In this document: positions 1 through 8,766 of the stretch, piece by piece | Layout of the letters: each line of letters opens with the position of its first letter | Position numbering within the stretch: position 1 is the first letter of the stretch | Assembly (NCBI GenBank): GCA_009711705.1 | Contig: VENG01000010.1 | Coordinates: 1-63,257 of the forward strand | Reading direction: 5' to 3' | From: Bacillota bacterium | GTDB lineage: Bacteria > Bacillota > Desulfotomaculia > Desulfotomaculales > VENG01 | Length of the DNA stretch: 63,257 nucleotides | Notes under the pieces: model-generated | Databases searched by the model: none | What the model was told of the DNA's origin: nothing | What the model saw: only the letters and a program-made list of their open reading frames with translations | Translations under genes and position numbers: made by a program

Positions 1-30
1 GTGGGGCAAAGCGGGTCTAAAAACAGATTA

Positions 31-78
31 AAAAGGAACGAGATCTGTCTTTGCAGACAGATCTCGTTCCTTTTTTTT
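31..78 (+). terminator. Strong rho-independent terminator
   Basis: A perfect 20-bp stem (31-50 pairs with 55-74) closes a 4-base loop and runs into eight T residues. It probably ends a plus-strand gene left of the window. The A-rich 5' side means it could also work on the minus strand. Confidence 0.85.
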
Positions 79-157
79 ATCCAACTGCTCCACTGAACTC
101 TAGGAGAACCACATTTTCAGTGGCCTCAAGAAATACCCAAGGTTTTAATCCTGTTTT

Positions 158-217
158 ATCCTGTAATCCTGTCTAAGGTTTAAAGATTTAAAAGGTTTTT
201 TGACAGGATTGCAGGAT
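158..217. repeat. ACAGGATT-type inverted repeat
   Basis: Two arms made of AATCCTGT-type units (158-173 and 202-217) are inverted to each other with one mismatch. They belong to the repeat family seen near 10, 30-31, 39 and 45 kb. The rest of 79-302 is AT-rich and holds no gene that I can support. Confidence 0.6.
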
Positions 218-302
218 TAGAGGATAGATAAGTTAGGTGGGCTTTCATTAGTGTCTTTACTGATTAAGGAGTGATCGTGTCTACAATTTGTGGGGATATA
301 CA

Positions 303-1163
303 TTGTTAGAAGAGGATGAAGAGGGAAACAGTGAATCTCTGACCTATGAACTCGTACAGCCCGAAGAACCACCTGATGACAATAATGCACAAAAGACGGC
401 TGACAGAGCACAAGAACAATTACCCCAAAGCGCTACAAATCAAATTATCTGGCAAAGTCCGTGGAAAGCAGAAAAAAAGGTTCCGCCTCCCTGGGGAGTA
501 GATCTGCAATTAAAATGTGAGGCGGAGAAAATTACCACCACGAAAAATGAGAATATTAATCACACGGAGAACGAAAAAACACCTAAAGAAGAGCAAAAAT
601 CCCGTCGGCAAAACCATGAAATAAAACGTAAATCCGGCAGCAATGATATAAACAGCCGCCCGGCGGCGCCGGAAAGTTCACCGGGAACTTTAAGAGAGCC
701 GCCGAACATGCTTTTCCGTGGAGAACTGCTGCTCAACAATGGGTATAACAAATGGTATGACGGTAATCCGGTTGACTGGAAAACAAGTAATGTCACTCAG
801 ACGAACGATGCCCTTACCGGGACCCGGGCCGTTAGCTTGGGACTTAATCCGGAGCAAGAAGCATATGTTTATCAGGACATTATAGTTCTGCCGGGCCATT
901 GCTATGAGCTGAAGTGCAACTTCAGTTTACCAGGAGAGAATTCCGCTCCCCCCGAAATAAGGCTGTTATGGCTGGATGACAAAAGGCTCACTATGGGCGA
1001 CGGTTTGGTGGTACAGTTAACACCTCATGCCAAGACACATTACCAACACATAACCTGCATATCAGATAAATCGCCCGGGAATGCGGTTTATGCAAGGTTA
1101 TTGATAAAAAAACCGGGAATCGGGATTTTCCGTTTGGATACGGTTTCCCTCATTTATCTTTAA
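303..1163 (+). CDS. Protein with C-terminal carbohydrate-binding-like beta domain
   Basis: Function unknown. The first ~60 residues are very acidic and Glu/Gln rich. A charged, low-complexity Lys/Arg/Asn linker follows to about residue 130. The last ~150 residues look like a beta-sandwich of the galactose-binding or CBM type: an LLLNNGYNKW start where such domains usually have NGGFE, then alternating hydrophobic strands with LPGHCYELKCNF and FRLDTVSL. I see no signal peptide or membrane segment. Domains of this type occur in clostridial and bacillary spore-surface proteins, so a spore or cell-surface role is possible. Start chosen: TTG at 303, six bases after GGGGA (292-296); a TTG at 288 in the same frame has no well-placed binding site. 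It is followed 75 bases on by a small gene on the same strand. Confidence 0.7.
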   Translation: MLEEDEEGNSESLTYELVQPEEPPDDNNAQKTADRAQEQLPQSATNQIIWQSPWKAEKKVPPPWGVDLQLKCEAEKITTTKNENINHTENEKTPKEEQKSRRQNHEIKRKSGSNDINSRPAAPESSPGTLREPPNMLFRGELLLNNGYNKWYDGNPVDWKTSNVTQTNDALTGTRAVSLGLNPEQEAYVYQDIIVLPGHCYELKCNFSLPGENSAPPEIRLLWLDDKRLTMGDGLVVQLTPHAKTHYQHITCISDKSPGNAVYARLLIKKPGIGIFRLDTVSLIYL

Positions 1164-1238
1164 TTTGACCCCTTATTGGGTAGCAATCCCGCCTTGCAAA
1201 ACATATTCTGGATTAAAGCTAAAAAAGGAGGGTGGCGG

Positions 1239-1472
1239 ATGTCCGATAATTCCAATTTCTTTGCCAATCCCCTGGCAGCCATGGTCCTACTAATGATGGC
1301 GCATACCCCTGACCCCGTGGAGAGGCTAAACTCTCTTACCGGCACCGTTAACAGTATGAGAGAGGCCGTTAAGCAAGTCAATAGTGGTTTGACTGCATTC
1401 AATACCGAAGTCATGCCCATGTTTGCAACGCCGGAAGATAAAACGAAGAACAACACTAGGAAAAGAAGATAA
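1239..1472 (+). CDS. Small hypothetical protein (77 aa)
   Basis: I do not recognise this protein. ATG at 1239 follows an AAAAAAGGAGGG ribosome binding site, and the stop lies inside the left arm of the terminator hairpin at 1461-1504. The N-terminal half has a short hydrophobic stretch (residues ~11-22, LAAMVLLMMA). The middle is probably amphipathic helix (LNSLTGTVNSMREAVKQVN), and the tail is basic (KTKNNTRKRR). It lies 75 bases behind the carbohydrate-binding-like protein, so the two are probably co-transcribed and might share a surface or spore role. That link is inference only. Confidence 0.65.
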   Translation: MSDNSNFFANPLAAMVLLMMAHTPDPVERLNSLTGTVNSMREAVKQVNSGLTAFNTEVMPMFATPEDKTKNNTRKRR

Positions 1473-1504
1473 AAACCGGCTGACGCCGGTTTTTATCTTC
1501 TTTT
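1461..1504. terminator. Bidirectional terminator
   Basis: A perfect 20-bp inverted repeat (1461-1480 with 1485-1504, loop TGAC) has A-rich and T-rich outer ends. It sits between the converging small plus-strand gene and the minus-strand sirtuin, so it can stop transcription from both sides. The plus-strand stop codon (TAA at 1470-1472) lies inside the left arm. Confidence 0.85.
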
Positions 1505-1513
1505 TGATGCCTT

Positions 1514-2263
1514 TCAGATACCTGCTCTCAGGCAGTCCACCAAGTCAACCAGCGTTTTACTGATAGAACGTTTGATCACCAACACCGCTTTTTTATCCCA
1601 GGTAGTTGAACGCTGACTTATAATGGCTACTTTATGTACTAATGACGGTAGAGATGCCGCGGGCTGAACCTTTAGCTTACTACCCGCCACTAATAACAGG
1701 TCAGCCCCGTTTATTTCTGAACGGGCATTAAAAAAGTCCGGGCTCATTAAATCTTCAAAAAGCACCACCCCCGGCCGTATAATTCCCTGGCAATCCTTAC
1801 ATAAAGGAGGATTACCACCTTGTTCCACCTGGCTGACAATCTCCGGCAGGGAATACTGGTGGTTACACCTTATGCAGTATCCAGTGCGCAGGTGGCCGTG
1901 TATTTCCCAAACATTTTTAGATCCCGCAGCCTTATGCAACCCATCAATATTCTGTGTGATTACACCCTTTAAAAAGCCCATTTTTTCCATCTGTGACAGA
2001 GCCAAGTGCCCTAGGTTGGGCCGGGCATCAACAAAACTGTACCACAGGTTTAGAAATTTTTGATAAAATTGCGCAGGGTTTCTGTGCAAATCAGTAAGAC
2101 TCAATGATTTCTCCGGATCAATTTTTGCCAAAAAGCCCGGCCCCAAGCTGCGAAAATCAGGTATGCCGCTTTCGGTACTTATACTTACCCCGGTTAAAGC
2201 ATAAACCCGCTCGGAGTTTCTAACAAGGTCTGCCAGCTTTTCAACCATGTCCTCATAGGGCAT
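1514..2263 (-). CDS. Sir2-family NAD-dependent protein deacylase (divergent)
   Basis: Sirtuin-like protein of 249 aa, the usual bacterial length. Family marks: an NAD-loop segment LTGVSISTESGIPDFRS (~23-39), TQNIDGLH (~103-110), the catalytic histidine in EIHGHL, a four-cysteine zinc site (CIRC and CKDC) and RPGVVLFE. Sirtuins remove acetyl or other acyl groups from lysines, using NAD. Several signature positions are unusual: the TGAG of the family is TGVS here, the FGE after RPxVV is FED, and the GTSLxV motif is GSKLKV. The NAD-loop changes could lower or alter activity. ATG at 2263 follows AAAGGAGAG. It is transcribed alone, convergent with the gene to its left. I leave the symbol blank because the substrate is unclear. 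Confidence 0.85.
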   Translation of the reverse strand: MPYEDMVEKLADLVRNSERVYALTGVSISTESGIPDFRSLGPGFLAKIDPEKSLSLTDLHRNPAQFYQKFLNLWYSFVDARPNLGHLALSQMEKMGFLKGVITQNIDGLHKAAGSKNVWEIHGHLRTGYCIRCNHQYSLPEIVSQVEQGGNPPLCKDCQGIIRPGVVLFEDLMSPDFFNARSEINGADLLLVAGSKLKVQPAASLPSLVHKVAIISQRSTTWDKKAVLVIKRSISKTLVDLVDCLRAGI

Positions 2264-2570
2264 AGATGTCTCTCCTTTAAGAGGATTGATAGGTAACCTT
2301 ATTATATAATTATGGCAACCGCCTTACACTCGAATTCAGATATTTTAAACTCATGTAATTAAATTCGGGGCCCTAACCTTCTTTCCTGCCGGATTACAAG
2401 AAAAGCGCTAAAGTAGAACAAATATAAAATAACATTACCAAAAAGAACAAAATGGAAACAATATAATACAATTTAAGAAAAAGGTTGCCAGCTAACGATA
2501 AAGTAATTACAATTTTAGTAATCGGTAGAATTTTTAAATAATTATAAAAAAAGTGCCGGGGGGTGACAGC

Positions 2571-2735
2571 ATGGTAGATTGGTCTTCTGCAATTGTTGTA
2601 GCAATCACAGGGATTATATCTGTATTTGCCGTATTATGTCTTTTGAGCGTAACGGTAATCGTTACAGGCAAATTATTTGAAAGAAAGAGCAAACAAAGAA
2701 AATCGAAACAAGAAAGCGCCGGCGCTAGGGGCTAA
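2571..2735 (+). CDS. OadG-like small membrane subunit of sodium-pump decarboxylase
   Basis: A 54-aa protein with one N-terminal membrane helix (residues ~6-39, very hydrophobic) and a short, highly charged cytoplasmic tail (ERKSKQRKSKQ). This is the build of the gamma (OadG-type) subunit, which holds biotin-dependent sodium-translocating decarboxylases together at the membrane. The call rests largely on position: the beta subunit and a biotin carrier protein follow on the same strand. Start: ATG at 2571 after GGGGGTGA; an in-frame GTG at 2553 has no binding site. The 300 bases in front (2264-2570) are AT-rich and should hold the promoter, but I cannot place a convincing -35/-10 pair. Confidence 0.65.
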   Translation: MVDWSSAIVVAITGIISVFAVLCLLSVTVIVTGKLFERKSKQRKSKQESAGARG

Positions 2736-2878
2736 TTTTTTAGCCATTATCGTGTATACAATATTCTTAATGCGGTATGCAAGCATTCTTCTCGTGTTAC
2801 CGTAGGCGCGGGCAACATTGTTAAACGAACTTGGCGGATTAACACTCAGAACTATATCTGAAAGGGAGGCGCACTCTC

Positions 2879-3994
2879 GTGGAAGAACAAATTGCAAAAA
2901 ACCTTGCCGGCATGGGACTGTTCCATCTAACTGCGGGTAATTTGATTATGTGGGCCGTGGCCTTTGTTTTGTTTTACCTGGCCATTAAAAAACAGATAGA
3001 ACCTTTGTTATTAATACCTATTGGCTTTGGAGTATTTATAGCAAATTTTCCTTTGACTGGTTTATTAGGAGAACATGGTCTGTTTGAGATGTTTTATAAA
3101 TACGGTATTTCCAATGAACTTATACCACCACTCATTTTTTTGGGTCTGGGCGCAATGACGGATTTCGGCCCGGTACTGGCCAACCCTAAAACATTTTTAT
3201 TGGGCGCGGCGGCACAGCTGGGTGTTTACGGGGCCTTTTTTGGCGCACTGCTGCTGGGATTCACATTACCTGAAGCCGGGGCCATCGGTATCATCGGCGG
3301 CGCAGACGGCCCTACTTCCATATTCCTTTCCAATGCTCTGGCGCCTCACCTGCTGGGCGCGGTGGCGGTGGCGGCATATTCCTACATGGCCCTTGTCCCC
3401 ATTATCATTCCACCGGTGGCCAAGGCTCTCACCACCAAACAGGAACGAAGCATCGTGATGACTCAACTGAGAATGGTCAGTAAAGGAGAAAAGATAGTCT
3501 TCCCCCTATTGGCATGTATCATAATTATATCGTTAGTGCCTAAGTCCGCGCCCCTTATCTCCATGTTTATGCTGGGCAACCTGTTTATGGAATGCGGCGT
3601 AGTTGAGCGCCTCACGGACGTCAGCCGCAACGCTTTGATGAACATCGTTACCATTCTTTTGGGTCTGGGCGTAGGGTCAAGAATGACTGCAACTACATTT
3701 CTCCGGCTGGATACAATCGGTGTTTTCACGATAGGAATTGTTGCTTTCATCATTGCTTGTGCCGGGGGAGTGCTAATGGCCAAATTGATGAATGTTTTCA
3801 GTAAACAAAAAATAAATCCTCTGATCGGTGCAGCCGGTGTTTCCGCTGTTCCCATGGCAGCAAGGGTAGTACACATGATGGGAGCCAAGGAAAACCCGCA
3901 AAACTACCTGCTGATGCATGCCATGGGGCCCAATGTGGCCGGCGTAATTGGTACCGCCGTATGTGCCGGTGCGCTTATTTCAGCACTTACTTAA
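2879..3994 (+). CDS. oadB: Sodium-ion-translocating decarboxylase beta subunit
   Basis: Integral membrane subunit (371 aa, close to the family length) that couples decarboxylation of carboxybiotin to sodium export. Visible marks: many hydrophobic helices, the conserved loop [17 protein letters not shown] (~137-153), and the C-terminal block [22 protein letters not shown] with [18 protein letters not shown], typical of OadB/MmdB/GcdB. GTG start at 2879 after GAAAGGGAGG. It lies between a gamma-like subunit and a biotin carrier protein. No carboxyltransferase (alpha) gene is in the window, so the acid substrate (oxaloacetate, methylmalonyl-CoA, malonate or glutaconyl-CoA) cannot be told. The 143 bases before it show no extra gene. 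The oadB symbol is used for the family. Confidence 0.9.
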   Translation: MEEQIAKNLAGMGLFHLTAGNLIMWAVAFVLFYLAIKKQIEPLLLIPIGFGVFIANFPLTGLLGEHGLFEMFYKYGISNELIPPLIFLGLGAMTDFGPVLANPKTFLLGAAAQLGVYGAFFGALLLGFTLPEAGAIGIIGGADGPTSIFLSNALAPHLLGAVAVAAYSYMALVPIIIPPVAKALTTKQERSIVMTQLRMVSKGEKIVFPLLACIIIISLVPKSAPLISMFMLGNLFMECGVVERLTDVSRNALMNIVTILLGLGVGSRMTATTFLRLDTIGVFTIGIVAFIIACAGGVLMAKLMNVFSKQKINPLIGAAGVSAVPMAARVVHMMGAKENPQNYLLMHAMGPNVAGVIGTAVCAGALISALT

Positions 3995-4145
3995 CTGGTT
4001 AAATCACAATCTCTAAAAAAGCCGCAGGCTAAAGCCACTAATTTTTTTAAAAGGCATCGACGGGGGTGATTAATTTAAGATACATCCTACAGATTATTTA
4101 AAGTAAAAAACTAAAAGTAGTGATAAAAGACAGGAGGTTTTTTAA

Positions 4146-4355
4146 ATGGAAGTTTCTACACCCATGCCAGGCACTGTTTTGTCGATTGATGTAAGCGAAG
4201 GACAAAAGGTAAAAGCGAATGACGAAGTTGCCACCATTGAAGCTATGAAGATGGAGGTAAAGATATATGCGCCTAAAGAAGGAGTTATTAAAGAAATAAA
4301 AGTGGGTGCTGGTGATAATCTCAATGTTAACGACGTGGTTATGAATATAGAGTAA
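4146..4355 (+). CDS. Biotin carboxyl carrier protein (69 aa)
   Basis: A single biotinyl domain of 69 residues. Biotin would be attached to the lysine of EAMKMEV (residue ~36), flanked by the mirrored half-repeats STPMPGTVLSI and YAPKEGVIKEI that form the flattened beta-barrel. It moves CO2 as carboxybiotin from the missing alpha subunit to the beta subunit for sodium-coupled decarboxylation. There is no Pro/Ala linker and no catalytic domain, so it is a free carrier, as in multi-subunit methylmalonyl-CoA decarboxylases. ATG at 4146 follows CAGGAGG. A terminator follows 28 bases after the stop, so it is the last gene of the unit. Confidence 0.9.
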   Translation: MEVSTPMPGTVLSIDVSEGQKVKANDEVATIEAMKMEVKIYAPKEGVIKEIKVGAGDNLNVNDVVMNIE

Positions 4356-4383
4356 TAATATTCCATTGGACTGGCCAACACAA

Positions 4384-4432
4384 GAAAAGCGCGCTAAATC
4401 AGTTCCCTTAGCGCGCTTTTCAGTATTTTTTT
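4384..4432 (+). terminator. Terminator with conserved loop (family copy 1)
   Basis: The 14-bp stem GAAAAGCGCGCTAA (4384-4397) pairs with 4408-4421 around the loop ATCAGTTCCC and is followed by a T-rich tract. All 38 bases recur exactly, on the other strand, at 42196-42233. Close relatives are at 31457-31492 and 35049-35091. Confidence 0.85.
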
Positions 4433-4520
4433 TCCAGTGTACTAAAACCTAGCGGCATCTGCCGGTAGGTTTTAAACAGTCTAACAACAAAATTGGGCTA
4501 CAGCCGACTGCAATAAATTT

Positions 4521-5141
4521 TTATGGTTTTAGTTGCTCTCGAATAGAATTAATCTTGCCCGAAATGTCCTGCGCCCCCACTATTTCAGTGACCATAGCCA
4601 TGCAGGTGGCACCCCTGTCTTTCACCTCTTTTAGATTATGCTCTTTGATGCCCCCAATGGCCACAAAAGGAATATCAGTATTCTTAGCAACGTATTCCAG
4701 GTATTCCAAACCCACCGGGTCACATACATCTTTTTTGGTCTTGGTGGCGAATATAGGACCTACACCTATATAATCGGCACCGCGCTTAACGGCATCGCGT
4801 GCCTGCTCCGGTGAGTGCGTGGACAGTCCTATCATCATTTTATCACCCACCAGCCTGCGCACTTCTTCCACCGGCAGGTCATCCTGGCCTACGTGTACCC
4901 CGTCAGCACCAACCAGCAGTGCCAAATCCACATTATCATTAACTATAAAGGTGACACCCGCAGCCCTAGTTATTTCCCTGATTACCTTGCATTCTTCAAA
5001 CTGGTAAAGCTTTTTCTTTTCTTTTTCCCGGTACTGAATAATTTTAATGCCTGCTTTAACTAGCTCATTAACCACTTCAATATTGGAGCGACCCAGGGAA
5101 TATTCTTCCGCGGTAATGGCGTAAATGTCTGTATTTAGCAA
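4521..5141 (-). CDS. thiE: Thiamine-phosphate synthase
   Basis: Joins the pyrimidine HMP-PP with the thiazole phosphate to give thiamine phosphate. The 206-aa TIM barrel shows IQYREK (~35), the Mg/pyrophosphate-binding NDNVDLALLVGADGVHVGQDDLP (~68-90), GLSTHSPEQA and GVGPIFATKTKKD (~131), and AIGGI near the end. TTG start at 5141 lies seven bases after GGAGG. It is the last gene of the thi operon, 34 bases after thiF. Control is expected through the TPP riboswitch at the head of the operon. Confidence 0.93.
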   Translation of the reverse strand: MLNTDIYAITAEEYSLGRSNIEVVNELVKAGIKIIQYREKEKKKLYQFEECKVIREITRAAGVTFIVNDNVDLALLVGADGVHVGQDDLPVEEVRRLVGDKMMIGLSTHSPEQARDAVKRGADYIGVGPIFATKTKKDVCDPVGLEYLEYVAKNTDIPFVAIGGIKEHNLKEVKDRGATCMAMVTEIVGAQDISGKINSIREQLKP

Positions 5142-5175
5142 AATAAAACCTCCGTTTTACAGTGGCCGGCTGTCA

Positions 5176-5796
5176 TTAAATACTTCCTCCACCTAAAACC
5201 CAGCTTAACACCACATCAGCCTGCTTAGCTGCTGCAATGTTTACCCTGGGGGAAACAGGTGGGCAATTTTTTCCCACTTCCGAAACCATATCTCCTATAA
5301 TGTAAAAATTATCTCTAACCCGGCGCACTCTAATGTCATCGCTTTTTCCCCAGCCGGCAATGCCGGAGGCAGTAACCAATAGCTTGCCGGTGTTAATAAA
5401 TACTTCCACCAGTTCTCGCTTGCATTGAGCATTATCCAGGGCTTCAATTACCACCTGGCATCGATCAAACACTTCTGCCATATTGTTTTTATTTAGTCTT
5501 TCCGGTACTACCTCTATTTCCACAGCCGGGTTAATCTGTTGCAAGTTACTTTGAAGGGCATTGACCTTTAACAGATTAACTTGTTCATGGAAAAAGAACT
5601 GCCGGTTCAGGTTGGAATAATCCACCCGGTCAAAATCGGCCAGCACCAGATGTTTAAACCCACAGCGCACCAGGTGCTGAGCACAGTTGGAGCCCAAACC
5701 ACCGGCCCCGGCAATGCCTACTTTTATCTGCTGAACCTTGCGCCAGTTGGCCAGGCCCAGGCAATCTTTTAATGCTTCGTTAAAGAAATTATTCAC
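5176..5796 (-). CDS. thiF: ThiS adenylyltransferase ThiF
   Basis: E1-like enzyme that adenylates the C-terminal glycine of ThiS so that sulfur can be loaded. Dinucleotide-binding motif [16 protein letters not shown] near the N-terminus, the acidic [14 protein letters not shown] motif that contacts ATP, and a central [13 protein letters not shown]. The usual zinc CxxC pairs are not seen, as in the short ThiF group (about 200 aa). Start: GTG at 5796, which overlaps the TGA of thiH (GTGA), suggesting translational coupling; an in-frame ATG at 5835 lies deeper inside thiH. 206 aa. Confidence 0.88.
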   Translation of the reverse strand: MNNFFNEALKDCLGLANWRKVQQIKVGIAGAGGLGSNCAQHLVRCGFKHLVLADFDRVDYSNLNRQFFFHEQVNLLKVNALQSNLQQINPAVEIEVVPERLNKNNMAEVFDRCQVVIEALDNAQCKRELVEVFINTGKLLVTASGIAGWGKSDDIRVRRVRDNFYIIGDMVSEVGKNCPPVSPRVNIAAAKQADVVLSWVLGGGSI

Positions 5797-6935
5797 CAGC
5801 CTGCAGCTCCGTCCAGCGGTTCCCAGTTTTTGCATACGGGCTGATATCCTTTACCCAACAGCATCTCTTTTATTTCCGGCACACTTCGCTGATCAGATAT
5901 TTCAAACTGCCCGGTTCCGGAACTGTCTTCGGTATGCCCACCCACTTCTGTGCTTACCCCGGCTGACATTTTGGTAATCCCCAGCTGAACCAGGTTATCA
6001 CGCAGGTCCGGGCTTTCTCGCGTGGAGAGGGTTATACCGCACCTGGGCATAAACAAGCGTAGGGCCAAAATGACCTGCACAAGATGGCGGTCTTGCACAT
6101 CATACTTAGGTGTAAAACCTCCTACATTAGGCCTTATTCTGGGTATAGACACACTGATTTCGGTATCCAGGTAATTATCCTGCAGGTAATCTGCATGCAG
6201 CCCGGTAAAGAAGGCTTCCTGGCGCCAGTTTTCCAGGCCCAGCAGAGCGCCTATATTAACATTGCGCATACCGGCCCGGCAGCCGCGCTCCGGTGTATCC
6301 AGGCGAAACCGGTAATTCTTTTTGGGACCCCGGGGGTGCAGTGGCTGATAAGTTTCTTCGTTGTATACCTCCTGGAAAACGGTAAGGCCGTCCACCCCTG
6401 CATCCACAAGCCGGTTATAATCTTCCATTTCCATCGGATAAATCTCTATGGATATGGAATCAAAATGACGTTTTAATACCTTTACACAATCCTCGATATA
6501 AGAAACCGGGCTGTGTTTGGGTGATTCGCCGGTTAAAATAAGGATGTGCTTGAGCCCGGTTGCCGCAATATACTTTGCCTCCACGTCCACCTGTTCAAGG
6601 GTAAGTTTTTTACGCATGTAATTATGCCTGGCACTAAAACTGCAGTATACACAGTGATTGCTGCAGAAATTGGACAGGTACATAGGTGTAAAAAGCTGCA
6701 TGGTTCGCCCAAAGTGCTGTATGGTTAGCCGGTGTGCTTTCTGGGCTATCTTTTCCAGGTAGTTGGAAGCCCGGGGAGATAAAAGAGTCAAATAATCCAT
6801 TTCATTGATGGTGGTTTTGGACAAAGCTCTCTGAATATCTGCATCGCCAAGACCATCCCAGTAAATTTTAAAGTCAAAATCCTTCATTCTCTCATAAGTG
6901 TGGTAAAAACTAATTTTTATTCCCCCTTTCCTCAA
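5793..6935 (-). CDS. thiH: 2-iminoacetate synthase ThiH (radical SAM)
   Basis: Cleaves tyrosine to dehydroglycine for thiazole formation. This is the anaerobic route, in place of the oxygen-using ThiO. The radical-SAM cluster motif is CSNHCVYC (~91-98, CX3CX2C). Further family blocks are [35 protein letters not shown] and RDTPERG-like [12 protein letters not shown]. The start is uncertain. The outer TTG (6935) lies directly in front of a GAGGAAAGGGGGA ribosome binding site, so translation more likely begins at the ATT codon 6914 (protein start [11 protein letters not shown], as in other ThiH), six bases after that site. The 3' end overlaps thiF. Confidence 0.92.
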   Translation of the reverse strand: MRKGGIKISFYHTYERMKDFDFKIYWDGLGDADIQRALSKTTINEMDYLTLLSPRASNYLEKIAQKAHRLTIQHFGRTMQLFTPMYLSNFCSNHCVYCSFSARHNYMRKKLTLEQVDVEAKYIAATGLKHILILTGESPKHSPVSYIEDCVKVLKRHFDSISIEIYPMEMEDYNRLVDAGVDGLTVFQEVYNEETYQPLHPRGPKKNYRFRLDTPERGCRAGMRNVNIGALLGLENWRQEAFFTGLHADYLQDNYLDTEISVSIPRIRPNVGGFTPKYDVQDRHLVQVILALRLFMPRCGITLSTRESPDLRDNLVQLGITKMSAGVSTEVGGHTEDSSGTGQFEISDQRSVPEIKEMLLGKGYQPVCKNWEPLDGAAGW

Positions 6936-6968
6936 AAGCCCCGTAATCCGGTTGAAGCCAGAAAAAGT

Positions 6969-7736
6969 TTAAGATAAGAAACCGGTAAGGGGCGAACTGG
7001 CTTCAGCCTCTGTTTTAATGGGGCCCAGGCCGGACAAATATGCCCTGCGCCCGGCATCCACAGCCATGCTAAAGGCCTTGGCCATATTAACAGGATCCAA
7101 TGCCGTAGCCACCGCAGTATTGGCCAGCACCGCCGCCGCTCCCATTTCCATGGCTTCAGCTGCCTCTGAAGGCCGCCCGATACCGGCATCCACGATGATA
7201 GGAAGGTTGATCTCATCAATTAAAATACGAACCATCTCTTTAGTTTGCAGACCGCGGTTAGTACCAATAGGCGCACCCAGGGGCATCACGGCAGCAACAC
7301 CGGCATTTTCCAAATCCTTGGCCACCATCAAATCCGGGCTCACATAAGGTAGAACCACAAACCCTTCCTTTACTAACATCTCGGCAGCCTTTGCTGTTTC
7401 GTAATTGTCCGGCAGTAAATATTTGTTATCCCTAATAACCTCAATTTTTATCCAGTCGCCACAACCACAGGCTCGTGCCAGCCTGGCAATACGTACCGCC
7501 TCTTCGGCATTTCTGGCCCCGGATGTGTTGGGCAGCAGAATACAGCCTTTAGGTATATGATGCAAAATATTTTCTTCGGGTGATGTTAAGTCCACCCGGC
7601 GCAGTGCCACTGTAACAACTTCTATGCCTGACTCGTGAACCAGTTGAGGAATGATACTATCATTTGAGTGCTTCCCTGTGCCGGTAAAAAAACGATTAGT
7701 TATCTCTTGCTCCCCTATTTTAAGTTTATCAGTCAT
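6969..7736 (-). CDS. thiG: Thiazole synthase ThiG
   Basis: Forms the thiazole phosphate from deoxyxylulose phosphate, dehydroglycine and ThiS-thiocarboxylate. 255 aa, normal length. Marks: FTGTGKHSN near the start, the Schiff-base lysine in [10 protein letters not shown] (~95-104), [12 protein letters not shown] and [26 protein letters not shown] (~177-202). ATG at 7736 lies three bases after thiS, and its ribosome binding site is made by the Gly-Gly-Gly codons that end thiS, so the two are tightly coupled. Confidence 0.95.
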   Translation of the reverse strand: MTDKLKIGEQEITNRFFTGTGKHSNDSIIPQLVHESGIEVVTVALRRVDLTSPEENILHHIPKGCILLPNTSGARNAEEAVRIARLARACGCGDWIKIEVIRDNKYLLPDNYETAKAAEMLVKEGFVVLPYVSPDLMVAKDLENAGVAAVMPLGAPIGTNRGLQTKEMVRILIDEINLPIIVDAGIGRPSEAAEAMEMGAAAVLANTAVATALDPVNMAKAFSMAVDAGRRAYLSGLGPIKTEAEASSPLTGFLS

Positions 7737-7739
7737 TTA

Positions 7740-7940
7740 TTAACCTCCCCCCACAAATTGCAGGATCTCCAGGTTGTCACCGTCTTTAAGGGCTATGTCT
7801 TTCCACTTTTCCCTGTCCAAAATGTGGTAATTATGTTCCACAACCACTACATTTAAATTAATTTTGTTTTGCTCCAAAAACTCATGTAAGGATACTTTTT
7901 GATCCAAATTTCGCTGCTCACCATTTACCGTTATCTTCAC
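7740..7940 (-). CDS. thiS: Sulfur carrier protein ThiS
   Basis: Ubiquitin-fold sulfur carrier of 66 aa ending in GGG. The terminal glycine is adenylated by ThiF and then carries the sulfur for ThiG. GTG start at 7940 after GGGGAG, only four bases from thiD. It lies directly in front of thiG. Confidence 0.93.
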   Translation of the reverse strand: MKITVNGEQRNLDQKVSLHEFLEQNKINLNVVVVEHNYHILDREKWKDIALKDGDNLEILQFVGGG

Positions 7941-7944
7941 TGCA

Positions 7945-8739
7945 TCACACTCCCCGGTGTTTTATATTGAAAAAATGATTGGTGGGGCCTACTCCTTTGC
8001 CCACGGGGAAAGCATTTTCAACGGCGCCGGTAATGTATTCTTTAGCCTTTTGGACAGCGTCTTTAAGTTCCGTTCCCCCGGCCAGGTTAGCGGCAATGGC
8101 GGATGAAAAAGTGCACCCGGTGCCATGCGTATTACAATTGGAAAGGCGCGGGGCCGAGAAAGTAACGAACCCGGTACCATCGAACAACAAATCCACTGCA
8201 TCCCCTTGCAGGTGGCCGCCTTTAACCAGTACGCAGCCGGTACCCATTGATTTGATTAGACGGGCCGCCTCCTGCATGCCTTCCATATCTCGTACCTGAA
8301 AACCGGTAATAACCCCGGCTTCATGCAGATTAGGGGTGACTACCTGGGCCAGTGGAAACAGGTGGTCAATCAAAGCCTGCCTGGCCTCGGGCTGCAAAAG
8401 GTGGTCGCCGCTTTTGGCTACCATGACCGGGTCCAGTACCACCGGTATATGCGGGTAATCTTGCAAGGTTAAAGCCACATTCCTTATTATTTCAGAGCCG
8501 GACAGCATACCGATTTTGACGGCAGCGACATCCATGTCCTCCAAAACGGCCTGCATCTGCAGGGCCACGAAAGAGGGTTCTATTTCCATTACCCCTTTTA
8601 CACCTGTTGTATTTTGAGCGGTAACTGCCGTAATCACAGAGGCACCGTAGACACCATGGGCGGCAAATGTTTTCAAGTCAGCCTGGATGCCGGCACCGCC
8701 ACCGGAATCGGAACCTGCTATAGTTAGTGCAATTTTCAT
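7945..8739 (-). CDS. thiD: Hydroxymethylpyrimidine (phosphate) kinase ThiD
   Basis: Phosphorylates HMP and HMP-phosphate to HMP-PP, the pyrimidine partner for ThiE. 264 aa, ribokinase fold. N-terminal [18 protein letters not shown] (~8-25), [12 protein letters not shown] (~101-112), and the anion-hole and catalytic motif [15 protein letters not shown] (~208-222). ATG at 8739 follows GAAAGGGG. It lies between thiC (27 bases upstream) and thiS (four bases downstream). Confidence 0.95.
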   Translation of the reverse strand: MKIALTIAGSDSGGGAGIQADLKTFAAHGVYGASVITAVTAQNTTGVKGVMEIEPSFVALQMQAVLEDMDVAAVKIGMLSGSEIIRNVALTLQDYPHIPVVLDPVMVAKSGDHLLQPEARQALIDHLFPLAQVVTPNLHEAGVITGFQVRDMEGMQEAARLIKSMGTGCVLVKGGHLQGDAVDLLFDGTGFVTFSAPRLSNCNTHGTGCTFSSAIAANLAGGTELKDAVQKAKEYITGAVENAFPVGKGVGPTNHFFNIKHRGV

Positions 8740-8766
8740 GAGCTAAGTCCCCTTTCAAGAAGCTTT

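Noticed and set aside
1160..1456. 98-aa minus-strand ORF opposite the 77-aa gene
   Set aside because: The plus-strand frame has a strong GGAGG site and its own terminator; the opposite frame has neither.
6932..7219. 95-aa ORF overlapping the end of thiG
   Set aside because: Alternate frame of thiG, Trp/Arg/Pro rich, no homology seen.
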